DNA from: a bacterium
GTDB lineage: Bacteria > Actinomycetota > Acidimicrobiia > Acidimicrobiales > Ilumatobacteraceae
Assembly: GCA_029978815.1 (NCBI GenBank)
Contig: JAPOIQ010000123.1
Location: 1-5,040, forward strand
Length of the DNA: 5,040 nt
Direction: 5' to 3'
The notes under the pieces are model-generated. The model saw only the letters and a list, made by a program, of their open reading frames with translations, did no database searches and was not told the DNA's origin. A program made the translations under genes and the position numbers. Shown piece by piece: positions 1 to 5,040 of this stretch (its first letter is position 1; every line of letters starts with the position of its first letter).

Positions 1-1585
1 AAGTTGGAACAAGGGCTTGGCCCTTCTTCCACACGTACCCGCGGTCTTGAATTGTCTGAATGATTGATGCCCAAGTCGAAGGCCGACCGATACCGAGTTC
101 TTCGAGTCGCTTCACGAGGCTTGCTTCGGTGAAACGGGCAGGAGGGTTGGTGTTGTGCCCTTCAGGGGTACAGGCCTTCACAGGAACGGTGTCACCAACC
201 GCAAGGGCTGGCAGCAGTTCTTCTTTTTCTGATTCGTTTTCAGTGTCGCTGTCGAGATCGGCGAGCACTGCACGGTGACCTTCAAACTCAATCGTGGTGC
301 CACTCGCAGTGAACTCACAGTCGGTGTTCTCGTGAGTCGACACGGCTCCAAGTCGGAGGCTGAGCGTGGTGCCGCGAGCATCGGCCATCTGAGAAGCCAG
401 GGTGCGTTGCCAGATCAGGGTGTAGAGCGCAAGCTCTTGGCGGTCGAGTTCATTTGCGATCTCGCGAGGGCTCCTCATCGGAGTTGTCGGACGAATCGCT
501 TCGTGCGCTTCCTGAGCGTTCTTTGACTTCGATGAATGTCGGCGCGGTTGAGCGGAAAGGAATGCATCTCCGTATGTCGAGCCGATAATGCTGCGGGTCT
601 CTGAGAGCGCCTCATCAGAGAGGATCACATTGTCGGTACGCATATAGGTGATGAACCCACGCTCGTACAGACTTTGCGCGATTCGCATGACCTGTGACGA
701 CGACAAACGCAGTCGGCGACCGCCCTCTTGCTGCAGCGTCGATGTCATAAACGGCGCCTTGGGGGATGAGCGGTATGGCTTGGTGTCGACACTGCGCACC
801 GAGACGGTTGCATCTCGCAGGCCTTCAGCCAGGGCATGTGCCCGAGTTTCGTCGAGAGCTATCACCTTGTCGCTCGGCCTGCCATCGGCACCGAAGTCTT
901 TTCCGGTTGCAACTTTGGTGCCGTCAACGGCGACGAGTCGAGCGGTGAACTCTGGAGTTGTTGCCGCGTCGAGGTCGATCGACCAATAGCCGGCAGAAAT
1001 GAATGCGATGCGCTCGCGCTCGCGTTCGACGATGAGACGAATCGATGGGCTTTGGACGCGGCCCGCAGAAAGGCCACGGTTGACCTTGCGCCAAAGAATT
1101 GGCGACACCTCATAACCGTAGAGACGGTCAAGAATGCGGCGAGTCTCGGCTGCGTCGACGAGACCGTCGTCGATCTCACGAGGATTCTCGACAGCGTGGT
1201 CGATCGCAGAGCGGGTGATCTCATGGAACACCATGCGCTTCACTGGAACTTTCGGCTTCAGATGTTGCAACAGGTGCCACGAAATTGCTTCACCCTCGCG
1301 GTCTTCGTCGGTTGCGAGGTACAACTCTGAAGCGTCTTTGAGAGCTGCACGTAATTCTTTAACGACCTGGCGACCGCGGTCGGTGAGTTCGTAGGTTGGC
1401 TTGAATCCGTTGTCGACATCGACAGCAAGACCCTTCGAGGGTAGGTCAGCAACATGGCCAACAGATGCGCGCACATCGAACTCGGAGCCCAAAAACTTCG
1501 AGATCGTCTTCGCCTTTGCGGGCGACTCGACGATGACGAGTGGGCGACCGTTTCCGGCGCTTGAGGAGGTTTGTTTTGTAGCCAT
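1..1585 (-). CDS. topA: DNA topoisomerase I (type IA), N-terminal 528 residues, truncated by the left window edge
   Basis: Type IA topoisomerase that relaxes negatively supercoiled DNA by nicking one strand through a 5'-phosphotyrosine link and passing the other strand. The frame is open from the ATG at 1585 to the window edge. The toprim domain comes first: 'VIVESPAKAKTI' at residues 17-28 carries the conserved Glu20, and 'TDEDREGE' at 92-99 gives the metal-binding acidic triad (Asp93, Asp95). 'SAGRVQS' follows at 173-179. The catalytic tyrosine is Tyr314 in 'ITYMRTDN', 'NAQEAHEAIRPT' lies at 356-367, and 'LGIGRPSTWASI' sits near the broken end. The rest of the core and any C-terminal domains lie outside the window; actinobacterial TopA usually has about 850-950 residues. 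The start is well fixed, because an in-frame stop (complement of 1604-1606) lies just upstream with no other ATG/GTG/TTG between. No good Shine-Dalgarno is visible; the nearest GAGG ends about 16 bases before the ATG. It is transcribed divergently from the photolyase gene. Confidence 0.97.
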   Translation of the reverse strand, partial: MATKQTSSSAGNGRPLVIVESPAKAKTISKFLGSEFDVRASVGHVADLPSKGLAVDVDNGFKPTYELTDRGRQVVKELRAALKDASELYLATDEDREGEAISWHLLQHLKPKVPVKRMVFHEITRSAIDHAVENPREIDDGLVDAAETRRILDRLYGYEVSPILWRKVNRGLSAGRVQSPSIRLIVERERERIAFISAGYWSIDLDAATTPEFTARLVAVDGTKVATGKDFGADGRPSDKVIALDETRAHALAEGLRDATVSVRSVDTKPYRSSPKAPFMTSTLQQEGGRRLRLSSSQVMRIAQSLYERGFITYMRTDNVILSDEALSETRSIIGSTYGDAFLSAQPRRHSSKSKNAQEAHEAIRPTTPMRSPREIANELDRQELALYTLIWQRTLASQMADARGTTLSLRLGAVSTHENTDCEFTASGTTIEFEGHRAVLADLDSDTENESEKEELLPALAVGDTVPVKACTPEGHNTNPPARFTEASLVKRLEELGIGRPSTWASIIQTIQDRGYVWKKGQALVPT

Positions 1586-1649
1586 TTGTTCGGTGAGTGT
1601 GCCTCAACACAGCGATGCAGGCAACCGGAACGGTACCTAGTGTGGTGCC
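1586..1649. promoter_or_regulatory. Divergent intergenic spacer, probable promoter region for the photolyase gene and possibly topA
   Basis: This 64-base gap is the only real intergenic space in the window and lies between two genes read outward. On the plus strand TAGTGT (1638-1643) fits the TAnnnT form of an actinobacterial -10 box and sits six bases before the A of the photolyase ATG. That spacing would allow a leaderless transcript, which agrees with the lack of a Shine-Dalgarno there. No -35 like TTGACA is found 16-18 bases upstream. A small inverted repeat ACCG-GAA-CGGT lies at 1624-1634, next to the GGTACC palindrome at 1633-1638. No clear promoter was found for topA on the minus strand; it may begin inside the photolyase gene. 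No actinobacterial LexA box (GAAC-N4-GTTC) is present. The promoter assignment is inference. Confidence 0.4.
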
Positions 1650-3182
1650 ATGTCGTCTCGTCATGCGAAGACTGTCTGGGTTTTGGGAGACCAATTGAAC
1701 CGGAATCTTGCGCATCTTCGCACCGCTCAACCTGATGAAACACGGGTCTTATTTGTTGTTTCACTTACAAAACTGAGGAGCGCGCCGTGGCATCAACAAC
1801 GACTGCATTTCATTCTCACTTCGATGCGGCGATTTGCCCTCGAACTCATCGACGAGGGCTTTTCTGTCGATTGGAGAGTCGCTGAGACGATGAGAGCGGG
1901 GCTACAGGCCCATATTGACGAGTTTGCGCCTGAAGACATCTCGGTGATGCAGCCAATGAACCGATCAGGTCAAGATCTCGTCGACTCACTTGCAACGACA
2001 TTCCCGCTCAGGCTCATCGGTTCAGATCAGTTTTTGTGCTCCCGAGAAGAATTTGCTGATTGGGCGGCAGCGAACACGAGAAAAGATGGTTCGTTGCTCA
2101 TGGAAGACTTCTACCGGTGGCAGCGTCGCCGGCTCGACATTCTCATTGATGCAGATGGTGAGCCGGTTGGAGGTCGATGGAATTATGACGAAGAAAATCG
2201 ACTCCCTCCTCCAAAAGGCAAACATGAATGGCCAGAAGTTCTCCGGCGAACGCTTGACGATGTTGATGTCTGGGTAAGTGAATTTCTGCAGTCGGTTGAC
2301 GGCTTGGAGATGAAAGGCGAGGCACCGACCGGGCTGTGGGCGACCAATCACGGTGACGCACAGAAACAACTTGAGCACTTTTTACAGTCCGCTATCTCAA
2401 ACTTCGGCCCATACGAAGACGCAATCGTGGGGGATGAGCCGTACCTCAACCACTCACTGCTCAGCCCATACCTCAACTACGGACTGCTGCATCCCTCAGA
2501 GGTCATCTCGGCTGTGCAAGCACTTGGTGATGACATTCCGCTCAACTCAAAAGAGGGGTTCATTCGTCAGATCATCGGATGGCGTGAATATGTACATGGC
2601 CTGTACTGGTGGTTTGGCCCTGACTACGTGAACGAAAATCACTTCAACGATGACGCTCCGGTGCCACCGGCGTTTACCGGTGGGGCAACCGAAATGAATT
2701 GCGTTGCGCATGTTGCCAAATGGGTTGAGCAAGACGCCTGGACTCACCACATTCCTCGACTCATGGTGCTCGCCAATCTTGCGACACTCGCCGGCATTGA
2801 TCCTTCGAAAATGATGCGATGGATGTGGGCATCGTTCATCGATGGTGCCGAATGGGTGATGGCCCCCAATGTCATTGGAATGGGGATGTATGCCGATGGT
2901 GGTCGGATGAGCACTAAGCCGTACGTCTCTGGGGGTAATTACATCTCAAAGATGACCGACTTCTGCGGCGACTGTTCGTTTGATCGAAAAGCACGAACAG
3001 GAGACACGGCATGCCCGTTCACGACCCTGTATTGGGATTTTCTTGATCGGAATCGTGACGTACTGCAGTCAAATCATCGAATGGCGCGCGTGTACGCAAA
3101 CCTCAACCGGCTTGCCGATATCGATGAGGTCAGGGAGCGTGCCGTCGAAGTGCGCAGCCGGTTGATCGCAGGAACCATTTAA
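1650..3182 (+). CDS. Iron-sulfur bacterial cryptochrome/photolyase (FeS-BCP), predicted (6-4) photolyase
   Basis: A 510-residue flavoprotein of the PhrB/CryB group (also called deoxyribodipyrimidine photolyase-related protein). Known members bind FAD, a 4Fe-4S cluster and usually a ribityllumazine antenna, and PhrB repairs (6-4) photoproducts with light. The N-terminal alpha/beta antenna domain begins with 'VLGDQLN' (10-16); the helical FAD domain covers roughly residues 230-510. The four expected cluster cysteines are present: Cys351 ('MNC'), Cys439 and Cys442 ('CGDC'), and Cys455 ('ACPF'). Their spacing equals that of Agrobacterium PhrB (350/438/441/454) shifted by one. With the same shift the PhrB active-site residues appear as His366-His367 ('THHIP') and Tyr425 ('TKPYVSGGNY'), with Tyr431 and Met411 also in place. 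This favours repair over a pure signalling cryptochrome. There is no Trp between residues 323 and 357, where the family usually has one. The length is normal and the ATG at 1650 is the first plausible start; the RBS is weak or absent. rsgA begins 17-20 bases downstream. Confidence 0.93.
   Translation: MSSRHAKTVWVLGDQLNRNLAHLRTAQPDETRVLFVVSLTKLRSAPWHQQRLHFILTSMRRFALELIDEGFSVDWRVAETMRAGLQAHIDEFAPEDISVMQPMNRSGQDLVDSLATTFPLRLIGSDQFLCSREEFADWAAANTRKDGSLLMEDFYRWQRRRLDILIDADGEPVGGRWNYDEENRLPPPKGKHEWPEVLRRTLDDVDVWVSEFLQSVDGLEMKGEAPTGLWATNHGDAQKQLEHFLQSAISNFGPYEDAIVGDEPYLNHSLLSPYLNYGLLHPSEVISAVQALGDDIPLNSKEGFIRQIIGWREYVHGLYWWFGPDYVNENHFNDDAPVPPAFTGGATEMNCVAHVAKWVEQDAWTHHIPRLMVLANLATLAGIDPSKMMRWMWASFIDGAEWVMAPNVIGMGMYADGGRMSTKPYVSGGNYISKMTDFCGDCSFDRKARTGDTACPFTTLYWDFLDRNRDVLQSNHRMARVYANLNRLADIDEVRERAVEVRSRLIAGTI
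2658..2683 (+). repeat. Intragenic inverted repeat in the photolyase gene
   Basis: CCACCGG (2664-2670) and CCGGTGG (2677-2683) form a perfect 7-bp inverted repeat around a 6-base loop. A third copy of the half-site, CCGGTG, sits at 2658-2663, so the middle arm could pair with either neighbour. It lies within coding sequence for residues about 337-345, just before cluster Cys351. A 7-bp hairpin can arise by chance in 5 kb, so a function is not implied. Confidence 0.45.
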
Positions 3183-3202
3183 GACCGATACCGTTCGCGG
3201 TG

Positions 3203-4237
3203 ATGCCTGATGTGTTGCTCGGCTGGGACGAGCACCTTGATGCCGCTTGGCAGGAGATGGGGCAACCTGGCGCGCACGGCACTCCAGGTCGTGTAAGTCG
3301 GATCGACCGAGGATGGAGCACCATTCTTCGGCACTCCAACGACACCGAACCCTTACGGGTGAGAAATATCGGAGCTGATGTCGCCGTTGGTGACTGGGTC
3401 GTCGTTGACGACGACATCGAACGGATTGCTCACGTCATCGCACGTAGGTCAGCATTCGTGCGACGTGCCTCCCATGAGGGCGATCGGGCAGAAGCCGATG
3501 TCCTCGCCGCAAACATCGACGTCGTCTTCCTTATTCATGCGTTGACCGCACCGCCAAATCAACGGCGTCTTGAACGAGAACTTGTTCTCGCGTTCGATTC
3601 GGGTGCGCAACCACACATCGTGCTCACGAAATCAGATGTTGCCAATGACATCGAAGCGACAGTTGAAGAACTTCGCGCCGTCGCCGCAGGGGTACCTGTG
3701 CATATCGCAAGCGGGATCACTGGCGTTGGTCTTGAACCCATTCGAGCTGCGGCCGAGGGTGGCCGCACGCTTGCGTTCTTCGGCGCCTCAGGTGTCGGCA
3801 AATCGACCTTGGTGAATTCACTCATCGGCCGCCAAGAAATGGCGACTTCGGAGGTTCGTGAACACGATCAGCGAGGGCGTCACACCACGGTTGCCACCCA
3901 ACTGCTTCCCCTACCCGCTGGTGGTTGGCTCATCGACACCCCCGGTTTTCGCGCCGTGAGTTTGTGGTTGTCTGGCCGTGGAATCGAGCGAGCATTCGTC
4001 GACGTATTCGACCTGATGGATGACTGCCGATTCAGAGATTGCAAGCACGACCAAGAACCCGGGTGCGCGGTGCAGGCGGCGATTACGTCTGGCGAACTAG
4101 ACCCGCTTCGATTTGCAAGCCTCCGCCGGCTTGTTGCAGAAGAAGCAGCGCTCGAAGAAGAGCAGGCTCGTCGTGAGCGGATTGCTGATCGCCGAAAAGG
4201 TGGCCGCGAGCCGCTCGATGATCCCGATGGGGAGTAA
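3203..4237 (+). CDS. rsgA: Small ribosomal subunit biogenesis GTPase RsgA (YjeQ/EngC family)
   Basis: A circularly permuted GTPase that binds the 30S subunit late in assembly, checks the decoding region and releases with GTP hydrolysis; cytoplasmic. Numbering from the GTG at 3200 (345 residues), an OB-fold spans roughly 28-85 ('GDWVVV' at 64-69). The permuted G motifs run G4 'TKSD' (143-146), G1/P-loop 'GASGVGKST' (195-203), G2 'GRHTT' (226-230) and G3 'DTPG' (246-249), the order diagnostic of RsgA. The zinc-binding domain follows with Cys276, Cys281, His283 and Cys289 in the family's C-x4-C-x-H-x5-C pattern. A helical, charged tail rich in Glu and Arg (about 313-335) ends the protein. Length is normal. 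The start could be GTG 3200 or the adjacent ATG 3203; ATG is preferred for codon type alone, since neither has a Shine-Dalgarno. The short gap after the photolyase stop at 3182 suggests co-transcription and perhaps translational coupling. Confidence 0.96.
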   Translation: MPDVLLGWDEHLDAAWQEMGQPGAHGTPGRVSRIDRGWSTILRHSNDTEPLRVRNIGADVAVGDWVVVDDDIERIAHVIARRSAFVRRASHEGDRAEADVLAANIDVVFLIHALTAPPNQRRLERELVLAFDSGAQPHIVLTKSDVANDIEATVEELRAVAAGVPVHIASGITGVGLEPIRAAAEGGRTLAFFGASGVGKSTLVNSLIGRQEMATSEVREHDQRGRHTTVATQLLPLPAGGWLIDTPGFRAVSLWLSGRGIERAFVDVFDLMDDCRFRDCKHDQEPGCAVQAAITSGELDPLRFASLRRLVAEEAALEEEQARRERIADRRKGGREPLDDPDGE

Positions 4238-4239
4238 TT

Positions 4240-4243
4240 GAGG
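4240..4243 (+). promoter_or_regulatory. Weak ribosome binding site for the acyl-CoA dehydrogenase
   Basis: GAGG lies three bases after the rsgA stop codon and four bases before the ATG at 4248. The spacing is shorter than the usual 5-9 bases, but it is the only Shine-Dalgarno-like sequence near any of the three candidate starts (4248, 4266, 4293), so it tips the choice to 4248. Confidence 0.4.
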
Positions 4244-4246
4244 CGC

Positions 4247-4290
4247 GATGGCTACTGTCATCTCTATGACAGCTTTGCCATCAACAGTAG
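4247..4290 (+). repeat. Overlapping inverted repeats across the acyl-CoA dehydrogenase start region
   Basis: CTGTCAT (4255-4261) and ATGACAG (4266-4272) are a perfect 7-bp inverted repeat with a 4-base loop. An outer pair, GATGGC (4247-4252) with GCCATC (4277-4282), extends it to a 13-bp stem with an asymmetric internal loop. A competing pair, CTACTGT (4252-4258) with ACAGTAG (4284-4290), overlaps the inner left arm, so the two folds exclude each other. The ATG at 4248 lies in the outer stem and the ATG at 4266 in the inner stem; the ATG at 4293 lies just beyond. It could act as an RNA hairpin limiting translation, or as an operator for a dimeric repressor. Neither is shown, and short repeats like these also arise by chance. 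Confidence 0.5.
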
Positions 4291-5040
4291 ACATGTATGA
4301 CCTGCGGATGTCCGAAGGCGCGCGTCCGCTCTACGAAAAAGTTAAGAAGTTCATCGAAGAAGAAATTGAGCCAAAGACGGCTGAGTTCTTCCGCCTAGGC
4401 GAGGGTCGCGAGGATCATTGGGGCTACGGCGAAGGTCAACTTGAACTCCTCGACTCGATCAAGGCCAAGGCGAAAGCGAATGGGCTGTGGAACTTCTTCC
4501 TCCCAGACGCCGAGACCGGCGAAGGCCTCTCCAACCTTGACTATGCCTATATCGCAGTTGAGTTGGGTAAGAACCCGATCGCTTCAGAGTGCTTGAACTG
4601 TGCAGCACCCGATACCGGCAACATGGAAGTGCTGGAGCGTGTCGGTACCCCAGAGCAAAAAGAGCAGTGGTTGAAGCCACTTCTCAACGGTGAAATTCGT
4701 TCGGCCTACATCATGACCGAGCCGGATATGCCGTCATCAGACGCCAAGCAGCTCGCCTGCCGTGCAATCCGTGATGGTGATGAGTACGTCATCACCGGAG
4801 AGAAGTACTGGTCATCGGGTGCTGGCGACCCACGATGCAAGATCATGATCGTCATGGTGCAGACCGACCCCGACGGCCCGGTTCACCGTCGTCAATCACA
4901 GATTCTTGTTCCTCGTGACACCCCAGGTGTGGAGATTCGCGGTGCAATGCACGTGTTCGGTGAAGATGATGCTCCGCACGGTCACATGCACATCCGTTTC
5001 AACAACGTACGCGTGCCTGCATCGAACATGCTGTGGGGCG
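4248..5040 (+). CDS. Acyl-CoA dehydrogenase, ACAD10/11-like, N-terminal 264 residues, truncated by the right window edge
   Basis: A FAD-dependent enzyme expected to oxidise an acyl-CoA to the 2,3-enoyl-CoA in fatty-acid or related acyl-CoA catabolism, passing electrons to electron-transfer flavoprotein. The helical N-terminal domain covers about residues 20-145, with 'WNFFLP' at 81-86 and 'CAAPDTGNMEVL' at 118-129. The family signature appears as 'YIMTEPDMPSSDA' (154-166), followed by the beta domain with 'ITGEKYWSSGAGDPR' (182-196), 'DTPGVEI' (224-230), 'DDAPHGH' (240-246) and 'VRVPASNML' (254-262). 'SSGAGDPR' and 'DAPHGH' point to the ACAD10/ACAD11-like branch rather than short-chain butyryl-CoA enzymes. 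The C-terminal helical domain with the catalytic acid lies outside, as do about 130-150 residues of a typical ~400. Candidate starts are ATG 4248, 4266 and 4293; an in-frame TGA at 4239-4241 bounds the frame, and only 4248 has a GAGG upstream. The gap to rsgA is 10 bases. The exact substrate cannot be read from sequence. Confidence 0.94.
   Translation, partial: MATVISMTALPSTVDMYDLRMSEGARPLYEKVKKFIEEEIEPKTAEFFRLGEGREDHWGYGEGQLELLDSIKAKAKANGLWNFFLPDAETGEGLSNLDYAYIAVELGKNPIASECLNCAAPDTGNMEVLERVGTPEQKEQWLKPLLNGEIRSAYIMTEPDMPSSDAKQLACRAIRDGDEYVITGEKYWSSGAGDPRCKIMIVMVQTDPDGPVHRRQSQILVPRDTPGVEIRGAMHVFGEDDAPHGHMHIRFNNVRVPASNMLWG

Noticed and set aside
1005..1035. Short tandem repeat of GCGCTC-like units
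   Set aside because: It encodes the normal alternating Glu-Arg run ('VERERERIAF') found in TopA, so protein coding explains it.
836..1330. Plus-strand open frame of 164 codons opposite topA, and other plus-strand frames between 60 and 1640
   Set aside because: They lie antisense to a clearly recognisable topA frame that carries all family motifs, and their translations are low-complexity Arg/Ser-rich with no domain I recognise.
1624..1638. Possible LexA/SOS box in the topA-photolyase spacer
   Set aside because: GAAC occurs at 1628-1631 but is not followed by GTTC at the right distance; only a 4-bp inverted repeat and a GGTACC palindrome are present.
1258..1764. Minus-strand open frame of 168 codons crossing the topA start
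   Set aside because: It overlaps topA in another frame and extends into the photolyase gene; the product has no recognisable motif and is Ser/Arg/Gln rich, typical of a shadow frame.
2022..2378. Minus-strand open frame of 118 codons inside the photolyase gene
   Set aside because: It is wholly antisense to a gene with conserved residues along its length, has no RBS and no recognisable domain.
3130..3417. Minus-strand open frame of 95 codons over the photolyase/rsgA junction
   Set aside because: It is antisense to both conserved genes; the product is Ser/Thr/Pro/Cys rich with no motif.
4255..4290. Rho-independent terminator after rsgA
   Set aside because: The hairpin is AT-balanced, has no following T run, and lies inside the next coding region.
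4459..4680. Minus-strand open frame of 73 codons within the acyl-CoA dehydrogenase
   Set aside because: It is antisense to the conserved N-terminal domain; the Arg/Ser-rich translation looks like a shadow.

Overview
This window reads as ordinary chromosomal DNA from a bacterium, most likely an actinobacterium of moderate GC content (roughly mid-50% by eye, not computed). The N-terminal part of its topoisomerase I (short link between the toprim motifs, 'EAISWHL', 'SAGRVQS', 'VERERERIAF') and the ACAD10/11-like acyl-CoA dehydrogenase recall Acidimicrobiia-type genomes such as freshwater or marine Ilumatobacteraceae relatives. That placement is inference from memory of the families, not from a search.

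Layout. Positions 1-1585 (minus strand) hold the first 528 codons of topA, which runs off the left edge. A 64-base divergent spacer (1586-1649) separates it from three tightly packed plus-strand genes. These are an iron-sulfur bacterial cryptochrome/photolyase (1650-3182, a predicted (6-4) photolyase), the ribosome-assembly GTPase rsgA (3200/3203-4237), and an acyl-CoA dehydrogenase (from 4248) that runs off the right edge. Gaps within the plus-strand group are about 17-20 and 10 bases, so co-transcription is likely. Essentially every base outside the 64-base spacer is coding. I see no tRNA, rRNA, CRISPR array, insertion sequence, prophage or integrative element, and no convincing rho-independent terminator.

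Functional reading. The proteins do unrelated jobs: relaxing negative supercoils, light-driven DNA repair, 30S subunit maturation and acyl-CoA oxidation. The arrangement looks like housekeeping genes packed together rather than a dedicated system. Points worth a second look are the photolyase, whose four cluster cysteines keep exactly the Agrobacterium PhrB spacing but which has no tryptophan in the segment where that family normally carries an electron-transfer Trp; and a set of overlapping inverted repeats over the candidate start codons of the acyl-CoA dehydrogenase. I found no evidence for a previously undescribed multi-gene system.
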